Below are positions 36,211 to 46,126 of a stretch of DNA of 64,000 nucleotides, one piece after another. Every line of letters begins with the position of its first letter. Position 1 is the stretch's first letter. This DNA is from an uncultured Eubacteriales bacterium (lineage in GTDB: Bacteria > Bacillota > Clostridia > Oscillospirales > Butyricicoccaceae): contig CAJUGU010000001.1 of the NCBI GenBank assembly GCA_910586105.1, positions 1 to 64,000 on the forward strand. The letters run 5' to 3'. A model generated the notes under the pieces. That model saw nothing but the letters and a program-made list of their open reading frames with translations, made no database searches and was not told the DNA's origin. The position numbers and the translations under genes were made by a program.

Positions 36211-39200
36211 ATTGCCGCAATGAATGAATTTCCCATCGCCAACGTAAATTCCGATATGGCTGATCGGCCCCGGCGAACTGTACGTCCTGGTGAAGAAAAT
36301 CAAATCACCAGGCTGCGCTTCCGACTTGGGAATCACCGTGCAGCGGTTATAAATGCCAGTCGCGGTGGTTCGTTCGATACTCATTGCGCCCGATTGGTTG
36401 AGCACCCAGCACACAAAGCCCGAGCAGTCAAACGAGGTCGCGGGAGAACTGCCGCCCCAAACGTATGGCCAGCCGAGGTATTTTTCCGCTTCTTCGAGCA
36501 TCGCGGCAAAGGTTCCGTCGCCCACCGGGGAACCGGAATAATCGGGAATTTCCGGGCCGCCGGGTGTTCCGGGAATTGCGCCGCCGCCCGTGCCATCGTC
36601 GCCAGTATCTACGAAAAAGTAAGGATTCAGATATTCGCCATTGAGCAGCACTTCCAGATGAAGGTGTGGGCCGGTACTCTCGCCGGTGCTTCCCACGGCG
36701 GCGATCACATCCCCGCGTTTGACCTCCTGACCGGCGCTGACCGCAAGGCTGGAACAATGCGCGTATCGGGATTCGTAGACCTGATCGTCGGCAATTGTCA
36801 CGCACAAGCCATAACTTCCAGCATCGCCCGCTGAAGTGACAAATCCATCCTGAATTGCACGGATTTCCGTTCCCTGCGCAGCAGCTATATCAATGCCGCG
36901 ATGCAAGTCTTTTTCTCCGGTCGTGGGGTGTACCCGGTAGCCGTAACCGCTGGTCACATTGCCCAGCCACGCGAGATCGAAAGGATTCCCAAACGCCTGC
37001 CGGTTGCCCAGCGTCTGCATATAGACCCCGTAACGGTCGGATTCCTCGCCCGCCGCCAGATAGTTGCCGATCACATCAAACAGCGGTTTCACTGTCAGCG
37101 TGGTTTGCAGGACGGACACTTCGTAGGGATTTCCAGCGTCGTCCTCACGGTTTTCGGTTACGGCCTCCCGTGTGAGCGTGTATTGCTCGCTGAAAAGCTG
37201 CTCGATTTCGCCCCGGATCTCATCAAACGTGAACGCATTGAACTTCGTTGAGAGATAACCCAATAATTCATATGGGTTATGACTGATTTCGCCGATGTTG
37301 TAGCGGTATTCGTCATAACCGGGGTAACTTTCCTCGGTTTTATTGATATCGAGCTGCAAATCGACCTCCATTTCGGTGTAATAAAGGTCTGCATCGCAGA
37401 TATCCTCCTCAATTGCCATATATGCGGTCGAAATGTACGAGCTTTGAATACCAGAAAGCATTGCCGTGCAGGAAGTCATCCCAGCGGAGAAAAACATCAC
37501 GATCATCGCCAGAACTGCGACTATCAATAGCATTGATTTTCGCGCTGCGATTTGCTGCGCCGCCGCTCGGACGATCTGCCCGGTGGAGGTCAAAACATTC
37601 TGCGTAAGCTGCGCCGCCTGTTTGGTTTCATGCGCTGCCTGCGCATATTTGCGCTTGATTTGCTGCTTTTGCATCCACTTTGCAAGCGTGTGCTGCTTTT
37701 GCAGTTCGGGATGGTCGCGAAGGGCGGTTTGCCACGCAAGGTTCGCTTTTTCTTTTGCGGCTTGCCGTTCCGCGTGGCGGAGGGCGCGATAAGGCTGGGA
37801 GCGGCGGCGGGTACGGCTCCAACGCAGGAAACGGCCTGCGCCCTGTTCTGCTAAAAGTTCACTTTTATGCGCCGCTTCTACCGACACATTTTGCTGCTCG
37901 GATTCATGGATTTTGCTGTGCAGCTTCATCACGGCCGCAGTTCTGACCAGACCTCCTGCACGGGCGGGAAGCGAAGGCTTCCCGTACTCTGGTCGGATTT
38001 CCTGCTCAAAGTGCAAGCGGCGACGTATTTTGCCGGTCTCGCTGTCGACTTCCTTCTCGATAGACAGTCGGCGCTTCTTTGGGAGTCTTTCTCGCGCCTG
38101 TTCCAAGCGTTTTTCAGCCTTTTCGACGCGCTTTTCGGCCTTTTCATATTTCCGCTGTTGCCGAGATAAAAGGGATTCCTCCATACCCGATGGCGCGGCT
38201 GCGTTTGGTGGCTCGTCCTCAAACCGTAGCCGCCCAGAGGTTGCTTCAGGCGGTGGCACTTGTGGAGATGCCCGCGCAGCAGGTTCGTCTGGCGGTGGCG
38301 CTTGGGCAGATGCCCGCGCAGCAGGTTCGTCTGGCGTAACCGGCTGTTCTGCACTTTTATAATTTTTAGTATATGAATATAAATGTGCGTTTAGTTCAGC
38401 CTGCGAATCGGTGCTGTTAATTGAGCTTTCGACTGAGGGCGTGTTTGCATTTCTGTTTGTGCCTGCGTCCGATGCTGTCTGTCTGGACTTGACTGCATTG
38501 GACGCAAATCTTACTGCCTGCTGTTGCGCATAGGCTTTCTGGTTTTCCTCTGTCACCGGTTCTGACGGCTGCGGATCATTTTCTTCCGTATCAAAACGCA
38601 ACCGTTTCGGAAAATCCGTATCCGGCGAATACTGATTGCTGACGGATTCCGATTCTGCTGGTGGTTTCACAGGCACTTCAATTTCAGATGCAAACTGCAT
38701 GAAATGACGTTGTTTTGCCTTCTTTTGCACGTTTTTGGTGTTGCAGCGGGATACATTCGAGCTTTTATCCTCGTCAAACCGAAGTCGGCCGCCGTCCTCT
38801 ACAGTTCGTAGCTTTCGTCTCGCCGAATGCGTGTCAGGCGGTTTATCTGCTCGAATCCGCAACGGTGTATCACCAGCACGCCGCGATTTGCAGGCTTCCG
38901 CTTTTTCCGTCGCCAAAACCCGAACAGCATCCGCAGAATGTTTTGCGGCCCGCCGTTTTTTCGCTTTTCTGCCGAGTTTTTTGCTGCGTTTGCGACGGTC
39001 AGGAAGGGGCGGTGGTTCAGGCTTGATGACTGGCACAGCTGCCAACATGGGAGCATCCGCAGCCATGCGCATGGAAGGGATGTCGGGAATCGGCGTGCTG
39101 AGTTCAGCCGGTTCCGGTGTACCGGCCCAAACCGCTTCTTCTGCCGTTTGTTGAACAATGCGGGACTGTTTGCGGCGCTTTTTGCCGTCGCTGGCGCTGC

Positions 39201-39396
39201 TTTCAGCGCGCTGCACTGCTCGGCGTCCAGCTTCCTGCTCGGCGGGGCGCTCTCGTTCAAAGGAGATGTCCGTCAAACGCTGACTGATCCGTTTTTCCTC
39301 GCCGGAAACTTGATTTTGTTCGACCAGCGCGCCCCGCTTCATTTTTTGAAATCGTTTTGCCCGTGCTTGATAACGGTTTTTGCTCAGTAAAATCAT
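36211..39396 (-). CDS. M23 / NlpC-P60 bifunctional wall hydrolase (exon 1)
   Basis: A cell-wall hydrolase that should open peptidoglycan for the conjugation channel. The first 620 residues are a charged, low-complexity cytoplasmic part holding four copies of an RLRF-(D/E) motif; a transmembrane helix follows (about 620-645, LLIVAVLAMIVMFFSAG). Outside come a LytM/M23 peptidase (DLHRGIDIA and GPHLHLEV zinc motifs) and an NlpC/P60 domain with Cys991 (FDCSGF), His1047 (SHIGIYV) and His1059. A group II intron interrupts the gene 3 residues after His1059; spliced, the protein has 1085 residues. Unspliced, it would end after 21 intron-coded residues. Starts at ATG 39396 with a weak GAAAGCGAG site, 13 bases after the virB4 stop. 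Confidence 0.9.
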
Positions 39397-39409
39397 CTCG
39401 CTTTCAAAA

Positions 39410-41893
39410 TCATGTGTTTTCCTCTGCTAAATCTTCCGGGCGGGTCGTCATGATCCGGTACAGTTCGGTGTCCTTGGGAAAGTGATCGACAAATGGGATA
39501 ATCACGTTCCCGTAAAACAAAAGCCCCTCGCCAGCGTTGCTGTTGGTCACGTAGCCGAGCTGGTGAGGGGAAATATTGAGCTGTTTGGCAAGGATTTGCC
39601 GGTCGCCGCCTGCCTGATTCAACATATAGACAAAATCGCTATTTTCAAAGATGTTTTGGATTTCTCTGGATGCAAGCAAATCCTTAACATTCTGTGTGAT
39701 ACCGGTCGGGATGCCGCCCCACTTTCGGAAGCGTTTCCAGATTTCCACCGTGTAGGCGGCAGTTTGTTCTTCGCGCAGCAAAAGATGCATTTCATCAACA
39801 TAAAGCCGGGTCGATTTATGCGCTTCGCGGTTCTCGCTGACGCGTCCCCAGACCTGATCCTGTACGACCTGCATCCCGAACTTTTTCAGCTGGTTACCGA
39901 GCTTTTTAATCACATAACAAACGATTCTGCTGTTGATTTTAACGTTTGTCTGATGATTGAAAACATTCAGCGATCCGGTAACATAAATTTCAAGCGCGGT
40001 CGCCAACCGCTGCGCTTCCGGCTCCGGCTGCTGGCAAAGCAGCTTGTGGAGGTCGCCCAGAATCGGCATTTTCTCCGGACGCGGGTCCTGCAAATATTCT
40101 CGATAAACCATGTGGACACAGCGGTCGATCACCGTTTTTTCGACTGGCTCTAAACCGCCTTTTCCGCCAACGATCAGCTCCATCAGCGACAGCACAAAAT
40201 CGCTTTTTAAGGTCAGCGGATTATCGTCTTCAGAGTAATTCAAGGTAAGATCCATGGGGTTAATGAACTGGTCGGACGCGGGCGAAATGTCGATCACCTG
40301 ACCGCCCAGCCGTTCCACAAGGGGCGCGTACTCGGCTTCCGGGTCGATAATGGCGATATCGTCCGAGGTAATCAGGAATGCGTTGGCAATCTCGCGCTTC
40401 GCCGAGAAAGATTTACCGCTGCCGGGAGTGCCTAAAATCAGCCCGTTCGGGTTTTTGAGTTTCTTGCGATCAGCCATGATTAAGTTGTTGGAAAGGGCGT
40501 TTAATCCGTAATACAGCGCTTCCCCGCGCATAAAAAGTTCCTGCGTCGTAAATGGCACAAATATTGCGGTGCTGCTTGTAGTAAGCCCGCGCTGGATTGA
40601 AATTTGGTTCAATCCCAGTGGCAGGGAGGACATCAGCCCCTGCTCCTGCTGGTAGTCCAGACGGCGCAGCGCACAGTTATACTTCTGCGCAATCCCAGCC
40701 GTCTGAAATACATTATTCTCAAGTTTTTGCCTCGTTTCTGCCAAATTCATGACCAGCATCGTGACAAGGAACATCCGCTCGTTGCGGCTCTGCAAATCTT
40801 CCAGAAGTGTCTTTGCTTCACTGCTATAAGTCGATAGATCGGATGGAATGATCTCCATATCGTATCCGGCGCGGACGGCTTTCTTCTGTTCCTCGATCGT
40901 CATGCGTTGTAAGTCCGTAATTTTGCGCTTCACATTTTTGATTGCAGCGCTCTGGTCGATAGACTGAATATGCAGCGTAACAACCATGCTGCTTTCGAGA
41001 TCGAGAAAGTCCGCCAGCATCCGGTCGGTCAGCTCCGGCGCAAGGATTTGCAGGAACGACATCGCGCCGTAAGTCCTTCCGATTTGGAACATCCGACCGT
41101 TTTTGAATGTGAAGCTGTCCGGCGCAATAAAATCCTTGCTGGAAAGACCGGTTTTTGCGATTGCATCCCACGCAAACCGGAATTTCTGGCCGTCCGCCGG
41201 ATGGAACATCTTGTGCAGCACCGAAAGCCGCTCATAGCCGTCCAGCGAATGCGCACGCACGCCCAGCGTCTTAAAATTCGCCAACACATCGGCTTCAATG
41301 CGTTCCAGCCGGGGCTTTGCCGATTTCAGGTTTTCCGCTTCCACACCGAAGGTGATGTACTTGGTTTTTGTCAGACCGTTATTGCCCTTGGAAAGCTGGC
41401 CTTTTAACATATCCGAATATTCCTCGCGGATGCTGTTGAAAGCGTCCGCCTGCGCCGGAATGTAGATGGAACGGCGCTGCTCCTCCATATCGGCGGGCTG
41501 GTTCAGAAATGAGAACTGGACACGTATGGAACTGTCAAAATAATTGAGGAAATCACACCAGTTTTCAAAAATCAGGTTCTTATCTTCGTTTTGCGCAAGT
41601 TGGTAGTTGATATCGTAAAACTGTACCTGTTTTGTGAAAAAATGCTCGTTTACAATACAAATTCCATCGCGGCACATCTCCTGATAGGGGATGGTCTGCT
41701 GAGCAGTCTGTGGGATTTTACCATCCTGCTTTGCTTTGCGGATGGACGCGGTAAGCCGCCGTTTATCGCGGCCGCTCAGCTTGGCATCCGGGGTTAGTCG
41801 GATGGTGCTGCGCAAGTCCGCCTTATCTTTTCGGTGCTGCATTTTTGCGGCTTGCAGCTTTCTTGCCTGTTTTGCCTGCTGCCTGTTTTTCAA
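39410..41893 (-). CDS. virB4: VirB4-like conjugation ATPase
   Basis: An 827-residue ATPase that powers assembly and substrate transfer by the type IV system, at the inner face of the membrane. Walker A LILGTPGSGKSFSAKRE is at about 485-500, and Walker B YVDEMHLLL at about 700, with later NQAGGDRQILAKQLN. The N-terminal third is the VirB4 channel-contacting part. The start is a TTG at 41893 after GAGGAGGATTTGCGTA; it overlaps the prgI gene by 71 bases. Length is normal and no defect is seen. Confidence 0.92.
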   Translation of the reverse strand: MKNRQQAKQARKLQAAKMQHRKDKADLRSTIRLTPDAKLSGRDKRRLTASIRKAKQDGKIPQTAQQTIPYQEMCRDGICIVNEHFFTKQVQFYDINYQLAQNEDKNLIFENWCDFLNYFDSSIRVQFSFLNQPADMEEQRRSIYIPAQADAFNSIREEYSDMLKGQLSKGNNGLTKTKYITFGVEAENLKSAKPRLERIEADVLANFKTLGVRAHSLDGYERLSVLHKMFHPADGQKFRFAWDAIAKTGLSSKDFIAPDSFTFKNGRMFQIGRTYGAMSFLQILAPELTDRMLADFLDLESSMVVTLHIQSIDQSAAIKNVKRKITDLQRMTIEEQKKAVRAGYDMEIIPSDLSTYSSEAKTLLEDLQSRNERMFLVTMLVMNLAETRQKLENNVFQTAGIAQKYNCALRRLDYQQEQGLMSSLPLGLNQISIQRGLTTSSTAIFVPFTTQELFMRGEALYYGLNALSNNLIMADRKKLKNPNGLILGTPGSGKSFSAKREIANAFLITSDDIAIIDPEAEYAPLVERLGGQVIDISPASDQFINPMDLTLNYSEDDNPLTLKSDFVLSLMELIVGGKGGLEPVEKTVIDRCVHMVYREYLQDPRPEKMPILGDLHKLLCQQPEPEAQRLATALEIYVTGSLNVFNHQTNVKINSRIVCYVIKKLGNQLKKFGMQVVQDQVWGRVSENREAHKSTRLYVDEMHLLLREEQTAAYTVEIWKRFRKWGGIPTGITQNVKDLLASREIQNIFENSDFVYMLNQAGGDRQILAKQLNISPHQLGYVTNSNAGEGLLFYGNVIIPFVDHFPKDTELYRIMTTRPEDLAEENT

Positions 41894-42248
41894 TACGCAA
41901 ATCCTCCTCGTTTTCGGATTGATTTAGCCGCGATAATGCGGCATACATATTTTCGGTCTGGTATGGCCGGAATTTCGGGGAAAGGAACTGCGCCCGGATA
42001 AAATGGCTTAAAATCACTTCCAAAGGCTGGCCGTCCTTCTCGTAAATCCCGAACAGGAAAAAGGGCAGCATCAGCCCGATCATAAGCAATGCTGCCGGTT
42101 CATTCCCGATCATGCTGCGAGTGAAAATGTAAGTAGGGATGCCGACTAAACCGCCTGCGCCGAAGCAAATCAACTGGCGTTTTGTCAGGTTAAAGGCAAC
42201 CTTCGTTTTCACTTTTGTAAGGTCTTTGGGGACAGGTACAAAGGGCAA
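41823..42248 (-). CDS. PrgI family (VirB3-like) membrane protein
   Basis: A 141-residue inner-membrane protein, MPFVPVPKDLTKVKTKVAFNLTKRQL at the start, with two adjacent transmembrane helices (about 28-45 and 52-70, split by a short polar turn). This is the PrgI/TcpE-like VirB3 equivalent that always precedes virB4. The C-terminus is polar with basic KTGKKAASRKNAAPKR. The start is TTG at 42248, eight bases after GGAGGTGA, which itself lies across the preceding gene's stop, so translation is coupled. Confidence 0.9.
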   Translation of the reverse strand: MPFVPVPKDLTKVKTKVAFNLTKRQLICFGAGGLVGIPTYIFTRSMIGNEPAALLMIGLMLPFFLFGIYEKDGQPLEVILSHFIRAQFLSPKFRPYQTENMYAALSRLNQSENEEDLRIEKQAAGKTGKKAASRKNAAPKR

Positions 42249-43550
42249 TTATCTCACCTCCCGGTCTTTCGGTTTTGCGGCGGGTTTATCGCCAGGGCCG
42301 GGTTTTGCCGCGAGCTGCTCCTTGATGGAGGGCTTATGCGTCTGCTCCTGGGCGCGTTCCTCCCGCCGCATAAAGAAATATTGCCCCCGTTTGCCGTCCG
42401 GCTGTGCAATATACATGGGCTGCTCCACCTGCTCCTGCACCTTCTGAAAAAGCCGGTACATATCGTCCTGAGAGGCCAGGGGCAGAAAGTAAGGGGATAC
42501 CTCCACCATAAAATGTGTCTTGTCGGGGGTGTTCGGCTCAGTCAGGCTTTGCAGCTCGGATGCGAGACGGTCTGCCTCTGTCTGGATGCGAGATTCATCC
42601 AGTTTTTGAACATGAACCGCGATATGGCCCTTGGGCATTCGCTCCCGGCGGTCATGTTCCCGGCGAAGCGCCCCCTGCACCACGCTTTCATCGTCTGCTT
42701 CGTTCCGCGTATCCATAATATCGCCATAGTGGTATTTCAAGCTGGGAATCGTCTCGTAGTTGTATTCCTTTTCCGGGATACGCACCTCTTTCCCGCCAAT
42801 GAAGGTAACAGTCACATCGGTATAGGGTGAAGATGCCCGCTCCGTAAATTTTGCCATCTGGTGCTGGTCCTGCTGATACAGATTGGCCATCAGTCCGTTT
42901 TTGCCGTCCCCCAGCAGCTCCACAGAGTAAGCCAGGACCGGCTCCCTGGTTTGGCGGTGATAGTATTGGCAGGTGTTATAGCTCCGGGTCCCAGCTATGA
43001 ACATATCCCGCTCATTCAAACACTCCACACCGCTTTGCCGGAAAATGACCACAAAATTCCGCTTGGCAGGGTTCTTCGTGGCGGCACCCTCTCGCATAGC
43101 GTCCAGCGCATAGGTCAAGTCCTTCTGATAAAACGCTGTTTTCTGCACCAAAATTTGCGGGAGAACTGTTTCCAGGTCTACATTCATAAATTTTTGCAGA
43201 CCGTCCGGACTCTGCGCGGGAGCGTCTGCCGCCAGCGGGTAGAGGGTGAGATCATCCGCCTTGTCCACAGCATCGGCCATTACCGCGCCCAGGGCGTCCA
43301 ATTCAAAATTGCAGCTTTCCCAATGGTCAGCCATAACCTCCAACGGATTTTGAAATTTCAGAAAGTAGGCTACTTCTGTTTCCATGAGCGGTTTCTCGGT
43401 GAAATACTGAAACACCTCCGCAGTTTTGGCGATCCGGTCTGCGCCATCAATCAGTTCCTGGCGGTCTTTCAGTAGCAGCTCCGCACGGTAATCAGCATAA
43501 TTCTCCGTTACACGATCCAAAAGCTGTTGATAGAGTTTTTCCAGGTCCAT
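42249..43550 (-). CDS. Conserved ICE protein of unknown function
   Basis: A 433-residue soluble protein, no signal or membrane segments. The N-terminal 90 residues (LYQQLLDRVTENYADYRAELL) are helical and may be distantly related to the DUF3848 start of its upstream neighbour. The centre has FVVIFRQSGVECLNERDMF and VELLGDGKNGLMANLYQQDQ; then a C-terminal alpha/beta part. Its last 30 residues (KPSIKEQLAAK...KPAAKPKDREVR) nearly repeat the tail of the next protein. ATG overlaps the previous stop (TGATG). It is embedded in the type IV operon between SpoVG/DUF3848 and prgI. I do not recognise a defined family for the centre. Confidence 0.65.
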   Translation of the reverse strand: MDLEKLYQQLLDRVTENYADYRAELLLKDRQELIDGADRIAKTAEVFQYFTEKPLMETEVAYFLKFQNPLEVMADHWESCNFELDALGAVMADAVDKADDLTLYPLAADAPAQSPDGLQKFMNVDLETVLPQILVQKTAFYQKDLTYALDAMREGAATKNPAKRNFVVIFRQSGVECLNERDMFIAGTRSYNTCQYYHRQTREPVLAYSVELLGDGKNGLMANLYQQDQHQMAKFTERASSPYTDVTVTFIGGKEVRIPEKEYNYETIPSLKYHYGDIMDTRNEADDESVVQGALRREHDRRERMPKGHIAVHVQKLDESRIQTEADRLASELQSLTEPNTPDKTHFMVEVSPYFLPLASQDDMYRLFQKVQEQVEQPMYIAQPDGKRGQYFFMRREERAQEQTHKPSIKEQLAAKPGPGDKPAAKPKDREVR

Positions 43551-44356
43551 CAGCGCGCCTCCCGGTCTTTCGGCTTTGCAGCGGGTTTATCATCTGGGAT
43601 GGATTTTGCCGCGAGCTGCTCCTTGATAGAGGGTTTCTTAGCGGCCAACCCCGGCTGTTCCCGCATAGCGTCCATTTCCTTCCGAGCCATGTTGACAAAA
43701 CCATCCACCAGAGCGGAGTGGCTGTTGACGACATAGTAGCAGCGGCGATCCTCCGCTTCAACCATGGGGACAGCCGCCGCCCACGTCTTATTGCTGCGGG
43801 AAAATCGTTCATCCCAGTCCTTGCTCTGAATGGTAGCGGCTAACACATAGCTCACGCGCTCCGGGCCGAACTCTGCCAGAACCCCCTTTACGTCCGCTTT
43901 GAGGTACATTCCATCGTAACCATCCCGAATCGCTGCTTCTATGGCCTCCTTACAAGCCTCGTTCGCTTGGCGGGAAGCTCGAAATGCGTCCAGTTCTCCG
44001 TGTTCCCTGGCATATTCGCCGGAGTGTTGATAGAGCGGAATCGCGCGGGTGGCTTCCAGCAGACTGTCAGCGCGGTCCTCAATACATTCCCGCACATTGT
44101 CCATGTGACCCGTTTCCATATCGCGGAAGTCCTTGAAAATATCAGCCAGCGGCGAAGGGGATTCCAACAGCGCTGCCGCCTGCGACGCTGGCAGTTCAGT
44201 AACCTCCAACGCCATCAAGATATCTTCACGGATGGTATATTCATAAGCGTGGTTCAGCGCCTCCTCCGGGGTAAGGCCCAACAGTCCATGTTTGAACCGC
44301 TCCTGTTCCGCCGCCATTTTGTCATATAATGCCTGATTCAATTTTTCTGCGTCCAT
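43550..44356 (-). CDS. DUF3848/DUF3849 protein
   Basis: About 268 residues with two known ICE modules: DUF3848 (about 1-95, LNQALYDKMAAEQERFKHGLLGLTPEEALNHAYEYTIREDILMALE) and DUF3849 (about 100-190, IPLYQHSGEYAREHGELDAFRASRQANEACKEAIEAAI). The Lys/Ala/Pro-rich tail KPSIKEQLAAKSIPDDKPAAKPKDREAR is shared with the following gene's product. The ATG at 44356 after AAGGAG is preferred to a GTG one codon earlier. These modules occur on Tn1549-like ICEs, sometimes fused to the giant helicase; role unknown, perhaps DNA-processing or co-transferred proteins. Confidence 0.8.
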   Translation of the reverse strand: MDAEKLNQALYDKMAAEQERFKHGLLGLTPEEALNHAYEYTIREDILMALEVTELPASQAAALLESPSPLADIFKDFRDMETGHMDNVRECIEDRADSLLEATRAIPLYQHSGEYAREHGELDAFRASRQANEACKEAIEAAIRDGYDGMYLKADVKGVLAEFGPERVSYVLAATIQSKDWDERFSRSNKTWAAAVPMVEAEDRRCYYVVNSHSALVDGFVNMARKEMDAMREQPGLAAKKPSIKEQLAAKSIPDDKPAAKPKDREAR

Positions 44357-44416
44357 CACGAACTCCTTCCTTATAATAATTTCTCATAGCACAGCTTCAT
44401 CTGCGACGGGCAGAGA

Positions 44417-44488
44417 TCAGCAGCAGGGCGGCGCTGGCCAGTCCATCGGATCTCTGGTGGGCTTATGGATAATTCCATATTTTTTCAA
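44417..44488 (-). CDS. Possible 23-residue peptide
   Basis: TTG at 44488 opens MKKYGIIHKPTRDPMDWPAPPCC. The composition looks protein-like and it fills the gap between spoVG and the DUF3848 gene, but the ribosome site (GGGAAG) is weak and a second short frame overlaps it. It may be a leader peptide, or nothing. Confidence 0.25.
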   Translation of the reverse strand: MKKYGIIHKPTRDPMDWPAPPCC

Positions 44489-44502
44489 ATGGCTTCCCAC
44501 AA

Positions 44503-44904
44503 TTACCGCGCCTCTTTATCTGCCGTCCGTTTTGCGGCTTTTGCCGGTGCGGGACGATTTTCCGTTTCCTTTGAAGCTCCCGCTGCTTCTTTCAGTGTAC
44601 CGCGCACCGAAGGGCGCTCCATTTCTTTCTGATATGCACCTAAAATCGCGCCGTGAAGCGCTTCCCGCATTTCTTTCGTCGTAGGACAGCAAATGTCATG
44701 ATATTGCCCATCCTGTCCTTTTCGGCTGGGCATTGCAACAAACGGCCCCTTTTCAGAATTGTAAATACGGATATTATTGACAGCAAAGCAGCCGCCAATA
44801 TTAGCGCTGGCATACGCCAGCAGTTTGTCAGGTTCCTTGACCGGATAAACTTTTACGTCTACTCCGGGCAAACCAGACGTTTCCGGGGTTGCAGAGTTTT
44901 TCAA
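44503..44904 (-). CDS. SpoVG family protein
   Basis: A 133-residue protein whose first 90 residues are SpoVG: VDVKVYPVKEPDKLLAYASANIGGCFAVNNIRIYNSEKGPFVAMPSRK-like core (two parts, residues 14-62), then a helix REALHGAILGAYQKEM. SpoVG proteins bind nucleic acids and act as broad regulators. The C-terminal 40 residues are a basic Lys/Ala extension ending KRTADKEAR, echoing the tails of the next two proteins. The start is TTG at 44904, seven bases after AAAGGAGG; an ATG in that gap is out of frame. ICE copies of SpoVG are usual in this operon. Confidence 0.88.
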   Translation of the reverse strand: MKNSATPETSGLPGVDVKVYPVKEPDKLLAYASANIGGCFAVNNIRIYNSEKGPFVAMPSRKGQDGQYHDICCPTTKEMREALHGAILGAYQKEMERPSVRGTLKEAAGASKETENRPAPAKAAKRTADKEAR

Positions 44905-44931
44905 GTGGCATCCTCCTTTTAAAATCCGGTT

Positions 44932-45801
44932 TTAATGGCTGTTAAAAATTGAGCGGCTGACAGCACTGGTTTTGAACAGCGAAAAGCACAGCAGCACCGT
45001 ATATCCGGCGCATTGCCAGATAGCGGCATGGATATTTGCCGCGCTGCTGATCTGACTGACTAAAACCGAGTAAATCGCCACGCAAATCATAATGAAAAAG
45101 CCTTGCAGCCCAAGAGCCACAAGACCTCGCAAATAATTGTTCCCCATCTGGCCCCAATCCCGATTGGTCATGGTCGCAAACGGGATCGCGCCAATGGAGC
45201 AGTAAATGTAAATTTCGATCATACGGCCAATCAGCACGATCATCACGCACAGGGACAATATCGGCATGGTGATTTTGAGCAGCATGGATTCCACAAGCAA
45301 GCCGAATAGTTCGCCGATCTCCATTGTTTCCAGCTGTGCGGCAATATCACCGACAGCCGACGCGAAATCAATTTCCGTACTTCCGTTTATGATGCCGGCG
45401 CTTTGCTGCACTACGTTTTGTGACAGCTCGAAAATCGCCATTGTGAGATCAAAGGTGTGCGTGACAAGATAAACCGCTATAAAGCCTTTTAATACCCACT
45501 TATAGAGCGCGAAAGTTTCAAAATCGTGGAAGTTATTTTTCTCCATGAGCATTGAAATAAGCTCATAGCAGAGCACAAAAGTAATGATGATCCCTGCTAT
45601 TGGAACTATAACATTGTCGCTCAAATTGCGGATCATGGAGAAGACCCCGGCGTTCCATGCCGCCGGGGTAGTCCCCACATTTGCCGCAACTTCCCCGACC
45701 TCCGTATTGATCTGGTCGAACATCCCGTCAAGATTGCCTGTGATGCACTCCCGCAGGATTTCTTTTATCCAATCCTGAATAATGTCGAGGATATTCAGCA
45801 T
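44932..45801 (-). CDS. VirB6/TrbL-like channel membrane protein
   Basis: A 289-residue polytopic membrane protein. A periplasm-facing N-terminus (LNILDIIQDWIKEILRECITGNLDGMF) is followed by about six hydrophobic helices, including PIAGIIITFVLCYELISML, KWVLKGFIAVYLVT, ITMPILSLCVMIVLIGRM, GLVALGLQGFFIMICVAIY and CAGYTVLLCFSLF. Pattern, position and length fit the VirB6/TrbL equivalent of Tn1549-like type IV systems, which forms part of the inner-membrane channel. ATG after GGAGGG. Located between Maff2 and spoVG. Confidence 0.88.
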   Translation of the reverse strand: MLNILDIIQDWIKEILRECITGNLDGMFDQINTEVGEVAANVGTTPAAWNAGVFSMIRNLSDNVIVPIAGIIITFVLCYELISMLMEKNNFHDFETFALYKWVLKGFIAVYLVTHTFDLTMAIFELSQNVVQQSAGIINGSTEIDFASAVGDIAAQLETMEIGELFGLLVESMLLKITMPILSLCVMIVLIGRMIEIYIYCSIGAIPFATMTNRDWGQMGNNYLRGLVALGLQGFFIMICVAIYSVLVSQISSAANIHAAIWQCAGYTVLLCFSLFKTSAVSRSIFNSH

Positions 45802-45818
45802 AAATCAGCCCTCCGGTA

Positions 45819-46034
45819 TCAGCCGAAAAGGTTTGCAAGCAGGGGGATAAGCTGCATCCCGATCAGGGCGACGCCTCCTCCCGCCATGAGCTGTTTCATG
45901 CCCTGCGACTTCGCACCCGGGTTATCATTACCATAACCTTCTAAGAGATTGATAACGCCCCATACGCCAAGGCCAGCGCCCAGCGCGATCACGAGGACTT
46001 TCAGTGTGTCGATCGAAGCAGTAAAGAATTCCAT
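45819..46034 (-). CDS. Maff2 family (VirB2-like) small membrane protein
   Basis: About 71 residues, MEFFTASIDTLKVLVIALGAGLGVWGVINLLEGYG then GAKSQGMKQLMAGGGVALIGMQLIPLLANLFG: two hydrophobic helices around a short polar loop with conserved Gly and Gln. This is the Maff2 protein of conjugative elements, comparable in shape to VirB2/TrbC pilin subunits. The ATG at 46034 after GGAGGAAATTTT is chosen over a longer frame. It precedes the VirB6-like gene by 17 bases. Confidence 0.88.
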   Translation of the reverse strand: MEFFTASIDTLKVLVIALGAGLGVWGVINLLEGYGNDNPGAKSQGMKQLMAGGGVALIGMQLIPLLANLFG

Positions 46035-46126
46035 AAAATTTCCTCCATAAGATGTTATAAAAATAAGATTGTTGTTGTTCAGGGGAACCCTTCCCCATGG
46101 ATATATAGCCACTGGCAGAAGTTAAA

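Noticed and set aside
38255..38340. Possible CRISPR-like repeat
   Set aside because: Only a Pro/Ala coding duplication within the hydrolase gene; no regular spacers, and no cas genes anywhere in the window.
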